A DNA stretch of 42,363 nt from Streptomyces sp. PR69 (GCF_026420845.1 NZ_JAOWCB010000041.1:1-42363), one strand, 5' to 3'; positions 15,932-24,695 are shown, numbered from the stretch's first letter. Numbers and translations are program-made. Notes: generated from the sequence alone by a model not told the origin.

Positions 15932-18900
15932 CTACTGCTGTTGCTGTGGGGGCGGCGGCGGGGTCTGCGGCTGCTGCTGCCAGTCCGCGGGAGGGGCCTG
16001 GAGCGGTGCGTCGGGCTGCCCGGGGGCCTGCTGTCCGGGGGCCGGTTGTCCCGGCGCCGGAGGCTGTGCGGGCTGGGCGGGCTGCTGGGGCGGGTAGGGC
16101 TGTCCGGGTGTGGGCTGGGGCGGCTGCCCCGGCATGGCCTGGCCTGGCTGGCCCTGCGCGGGCGGCTGCTGCTGCCAGCCCTGCGGCGGATACGGCTGCT
16201 GCTGCGGCTGTCCCCCGTACGGCGGCTGGCCCGGCTGGCCCGGCTGGCCGGGGGCTGGGGGCTGGGCGGGCTGTGCGGGCTGCTGGGGCGGGTAGGGCTG
16301 CCCCGGCATGGCCTGACCGGGCTGTCCCGGCTGGCCCTGCCACGGGGGCTGTCCCGGCGTCTGACCCGGTCCCGGATGGCCGGGCATCGGCGGGGCGGCC
16401 TGGGGCGGCGGATTGCCGTTCGCGGTCCACAGCCCCTGCTGCTGCTGAGCGCGGACGAAGTCCTCGGCGATCAGGGCCGCGAGGTTGAAGTACGCCTCAC
16501 GGGTCTTCGGCCGCATCATGTCCAGGTCGACCTCGGCGCCCGCCGCGAGATGCTCGTCGAACGGCACCACGACCACACCGCGGCAACGGGTCTGGAAGTG
16601 CTGCACGATGTCCTCGACCTTGATCATCTTGCCGGTCTCGCGGACTCCGGAGATCACCGTGACCGACCGCTGCACCAAGTCCGCGTAGCCGTGGGCGGAC
16701 AGCCAGTCCAGCGTGGTCGACGCACTGCTCGCGCCGTCCACCGAGGGGGTCGAAATGATGATCAGCTGATCCGCCAGATCCAGCACTCCGCGCATCGCGC
16801 TGTAGAGCAGTCCGGTGCCGGAGTCGGTCAGGATGACCGGGTACTGCCTGCCCAGGACGTCGATCGCCCGGCGGTAGTCCTCGTCGTTGAACGTCGTCGA
16901 GACGGCCGGGTCCACGTCGTTGGCCAGGATCTCCAGACCGGAGGGCGCCTGCGAGGTGAAGCGGCGGATGTCCATGTACGAGTTGAGGTACGGGATCGCC
17001 TGCACCAGGTCGCGGATGGTCGCCCCGGTCTCCCGCCGCACCCGGCGGCCGAGCGTGCCGGCGTCCGGGTTCGCGTCGATCGCCAGGATCTTGTCCTGCC
17101 GCTCGGTGGCCAGCGTCGCGCCGAGCGCGGTCGTCGTCGTGGTCTTGCCGACGCCGCCCTTGAGGCTGATGACCGCTATCCGGTAGCAGGACAGCACCGG
17201 GGTGCGGATCAGCTCCAGCTTGCGCTGCCGCTCCGCCTCCTCCTTCCGCGCGCCGAACTTGAAACGCGACGACGCGGCGGGATTGCGGCTGCTCTTGGCC
17301 TTCTGCTTGGCGTTGCGCAGCAGACGGTCGGAGGAGAGCTCGACCGCGGCCGTGTAGCCGAGCGGCGCGCCCGGCACGGAGCGCTCCCGCTGGTCGTGGG
17401 TCACGGCCGTCGGCCAGGCCCCGCTGGTCCTCGGGTCGGCGGACGGCTGGCCGGGGTGCTGTCCGTACTGGCCCGGCTGTCCCGGCTGCGGGAATCCGTA
17501 TCCGCCCTGCTGCGGCTGAGGGCCGGGCTGCGGTGCGGCGGCGGGCGGCAGCGGCGCTCCCGGCGCCCCGGACGCTCCGGGCTGTCCCGGCTGCGGAAAC
17601 CCGTACCCGCCCGGCTGGCCGGGCTGGGGGAAGCCGTAACCGCCCTGCTGGGCCTGTGGGTCGGGCTCCGGCACGGCTGGGGGCGGCAGCGGCGTCCCCT
17701 GCGCTCCCGGCTGTCCCGGCTGTCCCGGCTGGGCGGGCTGTGGGAATCCGTATCCGCCCTGCTGCGGCTGAGGGCCGGGCTGCGGTGCGGCGGCGGGCGG
17801 CAGCGGCGCTCCCGGCGCCCCGGACGCTCCGGGCTGTCCCGGCTGCGGGAAGCCATAGCCGCCGCCCTGCGGCACAGCCCCGGCAGGGGGCTGAGCGGGC
17901 CAGGCAGGGGCGGCCGCAACCCCGCCCTGCTGCGGCTGCTGCACCGCCTGGGCCGGCCACTGCGGTGCGGCGGCGGCGGCCGGCTGGTACGCGGGCCCTT
18001 GCGGCGGCGCTCCCGCACCGCCGTCCTGCTGCGCCTGCGCCAGCGGGGCCCACTGCTGTGCAGCCTGCGGGGCCGGTTGCCGCGCGGGCTCGCCGGGCTG
18101 CGCCTCCGGGGACTGCGGCTCGTCCGCCGCCTCGGGCCCTTGATTCGCGGCGGCCTCCTCGGCGGTGTCCGACGGCTCTTCGGCCAGGCCGCCGGGCTGC
18201 TCGCCCTCGCCCTTGCCTTCGTCCGCGCCGCTCGTTTCTCCGGTGACGTCTGCGGAAGCGCCGCCGGTCCCCGCGCCGGACTCCGCGGCCGTCGGCGCGT
18301 CACTCTGCCCGGTCCGTACGTCGGCCGTGGCCTTCCCGCCCTCGACTTCGCTCGCGTCCGCGTCCGCGTCCGTGCTCTGAGCATCCGGAGCAGCCGCGTC
18401 CACCGCAGGAGTGGCTCCCGGACCGTCGCCGGCCTGCTCGCCCTGCGTCCGCTCGTTCTGCGGGCCCTCGCCGGGCCCGGACGCGTCCGCGCCGTTCCGG
18501 GCGGCTTCCTCCGCCGCCTTCTTCGCGGCGTCCCGCTCCGCGAACTCACGCTTCAGCGCGGCGGGGGAGAAACGCATCGTCATCCCGCTCTCCACATCGC
18601 CGCCCCCGAACGGCTCCGCGGCGGCCTCCGGCACGGGCTGCGGCTGCTGCCCATGCGGCGGCACCGGCTCGCGCTGGGGCGTCTGAGGCGCATGAGGCCC
18701 CTGAGGGGCCTGCGGAATCTGCTGCTGCGGAGGCTGCGGAGGCTGCGGTGGCGTCTGCTGCGGGAACTGGCCCTGCGGGGGCTGGCCGTGAGGGGGCTGG
18801 CCGTGCGGGTTCTGCGCCTGCGCGGGCTGACCGTACGGAGGCTGAGCGTGAGGGGCTTGGCCCTGCGGGGCCTGTATCTGCGGGGGCTGTGCCTCCGGGG

Positions 18901-19183
18901 GCGTCTGCCCCTGCGGCGTCGGCGGCGTCGGCGCCCAGTTGGGCTCGAAGCCGCTCCCCGCGGGCAGCCCCGGCACCGCCACCGGCGCCCCGTGCGGCGG
19001 CGGAGGCGTCGCCCCTGTGCCGCCCGCTCCACCCGAGCCTTCCCCCGACGCGTTCTGCGTGTACCAGGCGGGCGGGGTGTAGTCGATGGTGAACTCACCC
19101 GTCAGCTCGGCGGGATCCGCGTCGGACTGATCGTCCACGGGCACGTTCCAGCCCCCGCGGGTCTCGTCCCGATCGCCGTTCAC
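15932..19183 (-). CDS. ESX-associated ParA/MinD-like ATPase with long Pro/Gln-rich arms (EspI-like)
   Basis: A 1083-residue protein. GTG 19183 follows AGGAGGC closely and is the best start. The first ~600 residues are low-complexity, Pro/Gln/Gly/Ala-rich, with acidic Glu/Ala stretches and repeated blocks. Then comes a ParA/MinD-type ATPase: deviant Walker A SLKGGVGKTTTTT, switch I-like DANPDAGTLGRR, and Walker B-like VILTDSGTG, followed by VPFDEHLAAGAEVDLD. The last ~120 residues are again PGQP-rich. Mycobacterial ESX loci encode similar MinD-like proteins with Pro-rich N-termini (EspI/EccA-neighbour type), so a cytosolic accessory role in secretion or its regulation is inferred. A C-terminal Pro-rich arm as long as this is unusual. 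A strong hairpin follows the stop. Confidence 0.85.
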   Translation of the reverse strand: MNGDRDETRGGWNVPVDDQSDADPAELTGEFTIDYTPPAWYTQNASGEGSGGAGGTGATPPPPHGAPVAVPGLPAGSGFEPNWAPTPPTPQGQTPPEAQPPQIQAPQGQAPHAQPPYGQPAQAQNPHGQPPHGQPPQGQFPQQTPPQPPQPPQQQIPQAPQGPHAPQTPQREPVPPHGQQPQPVPEAAAEPFGGGDVESGMTMRFSPAALKREFAERDAAKKAAEEAARNGADASGPGEGPQNERTQGEQAGDGPGATPAVDAAAPDAQSTDADADASEVEGGKATADVRTGQSDAPTAAESGAGTGGASADVTGETSGADEGKGEGEQPGGLAEEPSDTAEEAAANQGPEAADEPQSPEAQPGEPARQPAPQAAQQWAPLAQAQQDGGAGAPPQGPAYQPAAAAAPQWPAQAVQQPQQGGVAAAPAWPAQPPAGAVPQGGGYGFPQPGQPGASGAPGAPLPPAAAPQPGPQPQQGGYGFPQPAQPGQPGQPGAQGTPLPPPAVPEPDPQAQQGGYGFPQPGQPGGYGFPQPGQPGASGAPGAPLPPAAAPQPGPQPQQGGYGFPQPGQPGQYGQHPGQPSADPRTSGAWPTAVTHDQRERSVPGAPLGYTAAVELSSDRLLRNAKQKAKSSRNPAASSRFKFGARKEEAERQRKLELIRTPVLSCYRIAVISLKGGVGKTTTTTALGATLATERQDKILAIDANPDAGTLGRRVRRETGATIRDLVQAIPYLNSYMDIRRFTSQAPSGLEILANDVDPAVSTTFNDEDYRRAIDVLGRQYPVILTDSGTGLLYSAMRGVLDLADQLIIISTPSVDGASSASTTLDWLSAHGYADLVQRSVTVISGVRETGKMIKVEDIVQHFQTRCRGVVVVPFDEHLAAGAEVDLDMMRPKTREAYFNLAALIAEDFVRAQQQQGLWTANGNPPPQAAPPMPGHPGPGQTPGQPPWQGQPGQPGQAMPGQPYPPQQPAQPAQPPAPGQPGQPGQPPYGGQPQQQPYPPQGWQQQPPAQGQPGQAMPGQPPQPTPGQPYPPQQPAQPAQPPAPGQPAPGQQAPGQPDAPLQAPPADWQQQPQTPPPPPQQQQ
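17491..17848 (-). repeat. 106-bp perfect direct repeat in the Pro/Gln-rich arm
   Basis: Bases 17491-17596 are repeated exactly at 17743-17848, offset 252 bp (84 codons, frame kept). The repeat encodes PGQPGASGAPGAPLPPAAAPQ-type sequence. A shorter, more diverged pair of similar blocks lies at about 16080-16330 in the C-terminal arm. The identity implies recent duplication or ongoing gene conversion. Confidence 0.9.
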
Positions 19184-19530
19184 TTTGCCTCCTGGTGTGG
19201 TCGAGCACCCTTGTGCCGCGTGATTGGGTGGGGGCGAACGGCAAAATGTCGCATCCGCCCGGCTCTCCCCGCTTGCAACACGGCAGAACCGCTCACGGGT
19301 TCGATCCCGCCCCGGTCTATCTGCCGCGCCCGGACCCACCCTAATCGCCGACGCGCGCGCTCCGTCAGGCCCGCCGCAACTCCTCCACTGTCCCGTGCGT
19401 CACGCCGCGCGCAACCGTCCGCCCCCGAGTGACCCACCCTCGGCAGAGCGTGAGGAGACCGTCCGGCACCCGGTGCGACTGACGGCCGACGACTGACGGC
19501 CCGCGATTGACGGCTTACAGCTGACGGCGG
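19184..19530. other. Intergenic region between the ParA-like gene and the eccE operon
   Basis: About 347 bp without a credible gene. It holds a possible minus-strand promoter at 19338-19368 and, at the far end, four TGACGGC heptamers at 14-bp spacing. A GGTTCGATCC stretch near 19295 looks like a tRNA T-loop but no tRNA folds around it. Confidence 0.6.
19338..19368 (-). promoter_or_regulatory. Possible promoter for the ParA-like gene
   Basis: On the minus strand CTGACG (19368-19363) and TAGGGT (19343-19338) are 19 nt apart, slightly long for a sigma-70 site. Transcripts would have a ~150-nt leader before GTG 19183. The -10 element is good, the spacing is not. Confidence 0.35.
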
Positions 19531-19535
19531 TCAGT
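19480..19535. repeat. Four TGACGGC heptamers at exact 14-bp intervals
   Basis: TGACGGC occurs at 19480, 19494, 19508 and 19522, each followed by a different 7-bp spacer. The last copy overlaps the stop region of the minus-strand gene and forms CTGAC-GGCG-GTCAG. Regular phasing suggests a repeated protein-binding site or a decayed tandem repeat. Confidence 0.85.
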
Positions 19536-20250
19536 CCATCCGGCGCGCGCTGCCCAGCAGTCCGGTCTCGGCGTCCGTCGCCTGAGTCATCACAAAGCGG
19601 CGGTCCTTCGCCGTGCACCACAGAGTGACGCCGTCGGCCAGGGTGGACAGCGCCTCGATCTCCGGCCGCGGCAGATGCATGATGCGTCCGATCTGCATCG
19701 CCTCATCCGGTGAGACCCGCTGAATGCCGACAAGCGCCGACTTCGCCATCAGCCGCGGCGCGACCGGACTGAGATACGGCAGCAGCGTCACCACCGACTG
19801 CCAGGGGGCCGAGACCACCCGGCCGCGCGGCGGCCGCATCCCGCAGTCGCGCACCACCACCACGGGGCTGCCCGCGGACGGCCCCTGTGGCGGCACCCGG
19901 CCCACATCGTGCAGCGATATGCACTGCTGCCCGCCGCCGGCCGCCTGTGCCAGCGTGGTCCAGGCGGGACCGCGGCCGGTCTCCACGGTGACTCGTGCGC
20001 CGGTCGCCGCCGCGCGCAGCGCCAGCACCTGCGCCGTCCACAGTCCGCCGATCAGCGTGACCTCGTATGCGGTGGGCCGGTTGATGCCGAGCACCGACGG
20101 CCTGCCCTCGGCGTCGACGCCGATGACCACGCCGTCGTCGCCGACCGGCAGCGCCAGCGAGTCCAGTTGGTCGACGGGCAGCGTATGCCGCTCGCGGCGG
20201 GGGCCGATCAGGCCGAAGCCGATGCGCGGCCTGGCGGTGGGCACAGACAT
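19531..20250 (-). CDS. ESX-locus protein of unknown function
   Basis: A 239-residue protein not recognised from sequence. It has no signal peptide and no clear membrane segment. The composition is that of a soluble alpha/beta protein, with strands such as RIGFGLIG, DGVVIGVDAEGRPSVLGINR and YEVTLIGGLWTAQVLALRAAATGARVTVETG. The ATG overlaps the eccE stop by one base (TGATG at 20248-20252), so it is translated with eccE and very probably works with it. A cytosolic companion of the EccE subunit is an inference from coupling only. Four 14-bp-spaced heptamers lie at its 3' end. Confidence 0.8.
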   Translation of the reverse strand: MSVPTARPRIGFGLIGPRRERHTLPVDQLDSLALPVGDDGVVIGVDAEGRPSVLGINRPTAYEVTLIGGLWTAQVLALRAAATGARVTVETGRGPAWTTLAQAAGGGQQCISLHDVGRVPPQGPSAGSPVVVVRDCGMRPPRGRVVSAPWQSVVTLLPYLSPVAPRLMAKSALVGIQRVSPDEAMQIGRIMHLPRPEIEALSTLADGVTLWCTAKDRRFVMTQATDAETGLLGSARRMD

Positions 20251-21572
20251 CAGCGGGCTCCCCCGAGCGGCAGAGTGGCGAGCATTCCGGGCAGCTGCTC
20301 ACGGTCGAGCCGCACCAGGCCGGTCTTGACGCCCCGTGCGGTGCGCTCCAGCTCATGGCGGGCCGCGACCAGCTCCTCGTCGCTGCGCCCGGTGATCCGT
20401 ATATGACCGGTGACGGTCACACCCTGCCGGTCGCCGCTCCCGAGGGTGAGGCTGAACGTGGTGGCCAGCGCGGGCAGCGAGGTGAGCAGCGCGACGAGCT
20501 GCGGCATCGACGCACCGCCGCCGCCCAGCTGCGGCCAGCGGCCCACCCAGTAGGTGGTGTGCCGGCGGTCGTCGACACGCCAGGTGCGGGAGGTCTCCTG
20601 GGTGCGCCGCGAGGGCGTTTCGGCGCGGCCCGCCTGGGCGATTGCCAGCGGGCTGGCACAGGACGAGGTGGCCATCGCCGACGTCAGCTCCTCCTCGGTC
20701 AGCACCGTCGCCCGGAACCCGGCCCCGGTGAGCCTGCTCGCAAGCTGGTCCGCGGCCCGCACCAGGCACTTCTGCGCGCCTTCGAGGCCGCCGCCGCGCG
20801 CCTGCACCGCCTCCGGGCACAGCTCGGGGTCCAGCTTGAGCGCGACCCAGGTGATGCGCAGGGCGGGCGCGCCCGTCTGGGCCTGCAGCGGAACGTAGTT
20901 GCGCGCGGCCACCGACTGCTGTGGCAGATGCGGAGCGGGCGCGGGCTGGGTGTGCTGCACGATCTGGGCGGACTCCAGCCGGATGCCGTCGACCTCCAGC
21001 ACATCCCGTATCAGCGTCAGCGGCAGCGGCCGGGCGGCCCGGTCCTGCCGAAGCGCGGGCCCGTCTGCGGACTCGACCTGGAGCACGGCCGTCAGAAAGG
21101 TGCCGTCGCCGATCATCCCGACCGGCCGCCGGTCGCGGTCGCTGTAGGTGTACGTCCGCAGGGCCGGGTCGCACTCGACGATTGGGGCCAGCCCCGGCTC
21201 CGTACCCGGCGGGGGCACAAAGGAGGCGGCCTTGCGCCGGCGGGCGCGCAGGGCGAGAACCGTCGCGAGCCACTCCGGCAGCGAGCGGCGGTGCCTGCGC
21301 ACCACGGCCAGCAGCACCAGCACCGCGGCCGCCGCGCCCGCGGGGACCAGCATCAGCGGGTCCAGCACCCAGGCCGTCAGCAGCAGCGCGGCGGCGACCT
21401 CGACCAGTACGAGCTGTTGCAGTCGGAACGATCCGAAGTGTCCGGGGCGTCCATGGAGCCGCGGCACGGCCGGCACCGGCCCCTGGGGCGGGGTCTGCGC
21501 GGGCGGCCGCGCGGACGGGCGCCCGCGGGCGCCGCGAGGCGCGGGACGCGTCCGCGTCGCGGATGCCGTCAT
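20250..21572 (-). CDS. eccE: Type VII secretion protein EccE
   Basis: EccE is the peripheral membrane subunit of the ESX core complex. The 440-residue product has a Pro/Arg-rich N-terminus of ~55 residues, then two adjacent hydrophobic segments (LVLVEVAAALLLTAWVLDPLMLV and AAAAVLVLLAVV), then a large soluble domain of ~340 residues, which is the EccE arrangement. The segment YSDRDRRPVGMIGDGTFLTAVLQVES and the ending RLDREQLPGMLATLPLG fit the family in Streptomyces. ATG 21572 is chosen, with a G-rich site just upstream; GTG 21575 next to it is equally possible. It is transcribed divergently from eccB and coupled to the unknown gene downstream. Confidence 0.85.
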   Translation of the reverse strand: MTASATRTRPAPRGARGRPSARPPAQTPPQGPVPAVPRLHGRPGHFGSFRLQQLVLVEVAAALLLTAWVLDPLMLVPAGAAAAVLVLLAVVRRHRRSLPEWLATVLALRARRRKAASFVPPPGTEPGLAPIVECDPALRTYTYSDRDRRPVGMIGDGTFLTAVLQVESADGPALRQDRAARPLPLTLIRDVLEVDGIRLESAQIVQHTQPAPAPHLPQQSVAARNYVPLQAQTGAPALRITWVALKLDPELCPEAVQARGGGLEGAQKCLVRAADQLASRLTGAGFRATVLTEEELTSAMATSSCASPLAIAQAGRAETPSRRTQETSRTWRVDDRRHTTYWVGRWPQLGGGGASMPQLVALLTSLPALATTFSLTLGSGDRQGVTVTGHIRITGRSDEELVAARHELERTARGVKTGLVRLDREQLPGMLATLPLGGAR

Positions 21573-21791
21573 CACGCCACCCCCCGGTTCATAAGGCCCC
21601 ACTTCATCCCGATCACCCCTGTCCGCCCCCGTCGGGCAAGGCTCTTGGCGGCTGGATCACCCTACCCGCCCCATGAGCGCCGTCGATCAACAGGCATAGT
21701 AGGGGGCCGGTCCGACAATCAGGGCCCGGGGGACCGCGCTCATCACAGGGCCCCCACGGGGAGACAGCGCCTTTTTCATCAATGGGGACTC

Positions 21792-23339
21792 ATGGCATCA
21801 CGGCGGGATGAGCTCAACGCGTACACCTTTGCGAAGAAGCGCACGGTGGCGGCATTCCTCCAGCCGTCGCCCACGGGAACCGAGGAGGGCGCGCCGCGCC
21901 CCCTGCGGGCTGTGGTCCCCGGTCTGATCGTGGGCGCGCTGGTCCTGGCGGGCTTCGGCGCGTTCGGCATGTTCAAGCCCAAGGCCCCGAAGGACTGGGC
22001 GCAGCCCGGCGCCAAGGTCATCGTCGGCAAGGACTCCACCACCCGCTATGTCGTCCTGACCACCGGCAAGGGCAAGGACAAGAAGACCCTGCTGCACCCG
22101 GTGCTGAACCTCGCCTCGGCCCGGCTGCTGCTCAATCCGCAGGAGTTCGGCGTCATCCAGGTCAGCGACGACATCCTGGACGCGGGCAAGCCGCCGCGCG
22201 GCCCGATCCTCGGCATTCCGTACGCGCCCGACCGGCTGCCCGCCGCCAAGGAGGCGGACAAGGACAAGCGGTGGGCGGTGTGCGAGCAGCCGGGCGGCGG
22301 CAGGAGCAGGTCCGTGCAGAAGGCCGCGTTCGTCTTCGGGGACCGCGATCTGAAGCTGACCGAGGGCAAGAACCGCCTCACCGGCGGCGAAGTCCTCTAT
22401 GTCCAGGGCCAGAAGGGTTCGCCGCGCTATCTGGTCGACGCCTCCGGCACCAAATATCTCGTACGGGGCACCGAGGCGGACGCCGAGGTGCTCACCCGCA
22501 CCCTGGTCGGCGAGCGCAAGGAGCCGCAGCAGGTCACCGACGACTGGCTGGCCACGCTGCACGAGGGCAGCCCCGTCGACTTCCCGCGGATTCCCGGCCC
22601 GGTCGGCGAGAGCGCGGGCGCGGGCGGGGGCCTGACCGGGACGCAGGACCGGGTCGGCATGGTGCTCAAGGCCCCGACCGGCACCGGGCCTCAGCATTAT
22701 GTCGTGCTGCCGGGCAAGGTGCAGCCCGTCTCGGACTTCACCGCCTGGCTGCTCATCAACTCGCCGCAGACCGCGGGTCTCGACATGGCGGGCGAGGCGG
22801 CCGCCGTCGACGCGGCCTCTTTCACCCCCGACACCGAGGTCTTCGGCGAGGGGCTGCGCTGGCCCGAGCTGAAGGCCAAGCAGGTCAACTCCGCGGACGG
22901 TGAGCGGGACACCGTCTGCAGCGTGCTGCGGAAGGTCGACGGCAAGGGCCGTACGACCCTGTCCACCTGGGCCGGCTCCAGCTACCCCGCAGAGATCACC
23001 GCGGGCGGCACCAGCACCTATGTCACCCCCGGCTCCGGCCTGCTCTACACCCAGGTCCAGGGCAAGCAGACCAAGCCGGACGGCTCCCTCTTCCTGGTCA
23101 CGGACACCGGTCTGCGGTACGCGGTGCAGGCCAACGGCGACAGCAGCATGGAGCGTTCCGACATCGGGGCCGGCGGTCGGGAGCAGCCGTCGGACGGCCG
23201 TCCGGAGCCCAGCCAGGCGCAGGTGCGGCTCGGCTATGAGAACGTCACCCCGGCGCTGGTGCCGATCGTGTGGTCGGAGTTCCTGTCCAAGGGGCCGCGG
23301 CTGGACACCAACAGCGCACGTCAGCCGCAGGGCTCGTAA
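21792..23339 (+). CDS. eccB: Type VII secretion protein EccB
   Basis: EccB is a core ESX membrane subunit with a large periplasmic/extracytoplasmic domain. The 515-residue product begins with the characteristic MASRRDELNAYTFAKKR motif, has one membrane segment (VVPGLIVGALVLAGFGAFGMF, residues ~43-63) and then the repeat-bearing external domain. Family sequences include DSTTRYVVL, LHPVLNLASARLLL, GIPYAPDRLP and WAVCEQP, and a second Cys in DTVCSVL could form the conserved disulphide. ATG 21792 follows GGGGAC. mycP starts 12 nt after the stop, so the two form an operon. The promoter region is the ~220-bp gap shared with divergent eccE. Confidence 0.95.
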   Translation: MASRRDELNAYTFAKKRTVAAFLQPSPTGTEEGAPRPLRAVVPGLIVGALVLAGFGAFGMFKPKAPKDWAQPGAKVIVGKDSTTRYVVLTTGKGKDKKTLLHPVLNLASARLLLNPQEFGVIQVSDDILDAGKPPRGPILGIPYAPDRLPAAKEADKDKRWAVCEQPGGGRSRSVQKAAFVFGDRDLKLTEGKNRLTGGEVLYVQGQKGSPRYLVDASGTKYLVRGTEADAEVLTRTLVGERKEPQQVTDDWLATLHEGSPVDFPRIPGPVGESAGAGGGLTGTQDRVGMVLKAPTGTGPQHYVVLPGKVQPVSDFTAWLLINSPQTAGLDMAGEAAAVDAASFTPDTEVFGEGLRWPELKAKQVNSADGERDTVCSVLRKVDGKGRTTLSTWAGSSYPAEITAGGTSTYVTPGSGLLYTQVQGKQTKPDGSLFLVTDTGLRYAVQANGDSSMERSDIGAGGREQPSDGRPEPSQAQVRLGYENVTPALVPIVWSEFLSKGPRLDTNSARQPQGS

Positions 23340-23351
23340 AAAGGGGGAACC

Positions 23352-24638
23352 GTGCCCGCACCATCTCGCAAGGCCGCGCTGCTGGCCGCCGCGACGGCGC
23401 TCTGCGGCGGCGGCCTGGGCGCCGCGCCGCCCGCCTTCGCCGTCGCGCCGCCCGCCGTCGCGCCGCCCGCCGTCGCCGTCGGGGCCGCCCCGGCCGGGCT
23501 CGACGGCAGCGGCGAATGCACCTTCCCCATGAGGAAGCAGATCGAGGGCATCCCCTGGCCGCTTCAGCGGGTGCTGCTCGATGAGCTCTGGCAGGACACC
23601 AAGGGCAAGGGCATACGCGTCGCCGTTGTCGACACCGGCGTCGACAACGACAATCCGCAGCTCAAGGCGGCCGTCGACGCCTCCGCGGGCAAGGATCTGC
23701 TCAAGCCAGACAAGGAAGCCGGGAGCGACGACAAGCGGGGCAAGACCGACGGCACCGTCGACGAGGTCGGCCACGGGACCAAAGTCGCGGGCATCATCGC
23801 CGCCCGCCCCCGCAAGGGAACCGGCTTCGTGGGACTGGCGCCCGAGGCGACGATCATCCCGATCCGCCAGAACGACGAGAAGAACAGCGGCAACGACCGG
23901 ACGATGGCGGTCGCGATCGACCATGCGATCGCCAAGGGCGCCCATGTGATCAATATCTCCCAGGACACCACCAAGCCGCTGACCACACAGTCGCCGCTCG
24001 GCAAGGCCGTCCAGCGGGCCCTGGACAAGGAGATCGTGGTCGTCGCCTCCGCGGGCAACGACGGCCTGGACGGCAAGGTCAAGAACACCTATCCGGCCGC
24101 CTTCCCCGGCGTCCTCGCCGTCGCCTCCTCCGACCGCAACAACGAACGCGCCGCGTTCTCCCAGGCGGGGGAGTTCGTGGGCGTCGCAGCCCCGGGCGTG
24201 GACGTCGTCTCCACCGTCCCCGGCAACGGCCAGTGCATCGACAACGGCACCAGCTTCTCCGCCCCGTATGTCGCCGGGGTCGCGGCCCTGCTGAAGGCCA
24301 AGTTCCCCCAGTGGAAGGCGCATCAGATCGTCGCTCAGATCGAGCAGACCGCGGAGCGCACCATCAACGGCCGTGACGACTACGTCGGCTGGGGCGTCGT
24401 CGACCCGGTCCGCGCCCTCGAAGCGGACGCCGACCGTCCGCCTGAGGCCCCGCACGCCGACCCCGGCCCGCCCAAGCCGCCCGCGCCCGAACCGGCCCAT
24501 CTGGCCATGACGGAGACTCCGCAGGAACGCAGGGAGCGCTATGCAACCTATGCGCTGGGCATCGGCGTCGTACTGGTGGCGGTGATCTCCGGGACGGCGG
24601 TCGTCATCCGGGACACTCGGCGCAGAAGGGCCCACTGA
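23352..24638 (+). CDS. mycP: Type VII secretion-associated subtilisin-like protease, mycosin
   Basis: Mycosins are membrane-anchored serine proteases that stabilise the ESX complex and can cleave substrates. The 428-residue product has an N-terminal signal (AALLAAATALCGGGLGA) followed by an Ala/Pro repeat (VAPPA), then the catalytic domain with D94 in VAVVDTGVD, H141 in GHGTKVAG, oxyanion N236 in SAGNDG and S301 in GTSFSAPYVAG. All triad residues are intact. A Pro-rich linker and a C-terminal membrane helix (ALGIGVVLVAVISGTAVVI) with basic RDTRRRRAH anchor it facing outward. The GTG start is preceded by a GGGGGAA site. A terminator hairpin follows. Confidence 0.95.
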   Translation: MPAPSRKAALLAAATALCGGGLGAAPPAFAVAPPAVAPPAVAVGAAPAGLDGSGECTFPMRKQIEGIPWPLQRVLLDELWQDTKGKGIRVAVVDTGVDNDNPQLKAAVDASAGKDLLKPDKEAGSDDKRGKTDGTVDEVGHGTKVAGIIAARPRKGTGFVGLAPEATIIPIRQNDEKNSGNDRTMAVAIDHAIAKGAHVINISQDTTKPLTTQSPLGKAVQRALDKEIVVVASAGNDGLDGKVKNTYPAAFPGVLAVASSDRNNERAAFSQAGEFVGVAAPGVDVVSTVPGNGQCIDNGTSFSAPYVAGVAALLKAKFPQWKAHQIVAQIEQTAERTINGRDDYVGWGVVDPVRALEADADRPPEAPHADPGPPKPPAPEPAHLAMTETPQERRERYATYALGIGVVLVAVISGTAVVIRDTRRRRAH

Positions 24639-24641
24639 GCC

Positions 24642-24660
24642 AAGCCCCCTTGAGGGGCTT
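24642..24660 (+). terminator. Terminator after mycP
   Basis: AAGCCCC-CTTGA-GGGGCTT is a perfect 7-bp stem followed by T, starting 4 nt after the mycP stop. It insulates the eccB-mycP unit from the WXG100 genes. Confidence 0.7.
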
Positions 24661-24662
24661 TG

Positions 24663-24695
24663 CAGTTGGAACACCAGTTTCCAACTGACTAGAGT
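24663..24695 (+). promoter_or_regulatory. WXG100-pair promoter overlapped by a 9-bp inverted repeat
   Basis: TTGGAA (24666-24671) and TAGAGT (24690-24695) are 18 nt apart, a good sigma-70-type promoter. CAGTTGGAA-N7-TTCCAACTG (24663-24687) covers the -35 element and most of the spacer, the position of a repressor operator. A second hairpin (24701-24725) and a direct repeat ACACCAGTT (24671-24679 and 24705-24713) lie at and just after the start point. Confidence 0.6.

Noticed and set aside
19285..19325. GGTTCGATCC stretch resembling a tRNA T-arm
   Set aside because: Only a partial T-stem pairs, no acceptor, D or anticodon arm can be built, and no CCA-like end follows. Probably chance, although a remnant attachment site cannot be fully excluded.
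15725..19432. Long + strand open frame opposite the ParA-like gene
   Set aside because: The product is Arg/Leu/Gly-rich without motifs, while the minus strand holds an intact ParA/MinD ATPase core and a good start site.
19480..19535. Short regular repeats as a CRISPR array
   Set aside because: Repeats are 7 bp and spacers 7 bp, with no cas genes, far outside CRISPR dimensions.
20355..21791. Upstream extension of the eccB frame to a ~994-residue protein
   Set aside because: The extension is antisense to eccE and low in complexity. The EccB signature MASRRDELNAYTFAKK starts at ATG 21792.
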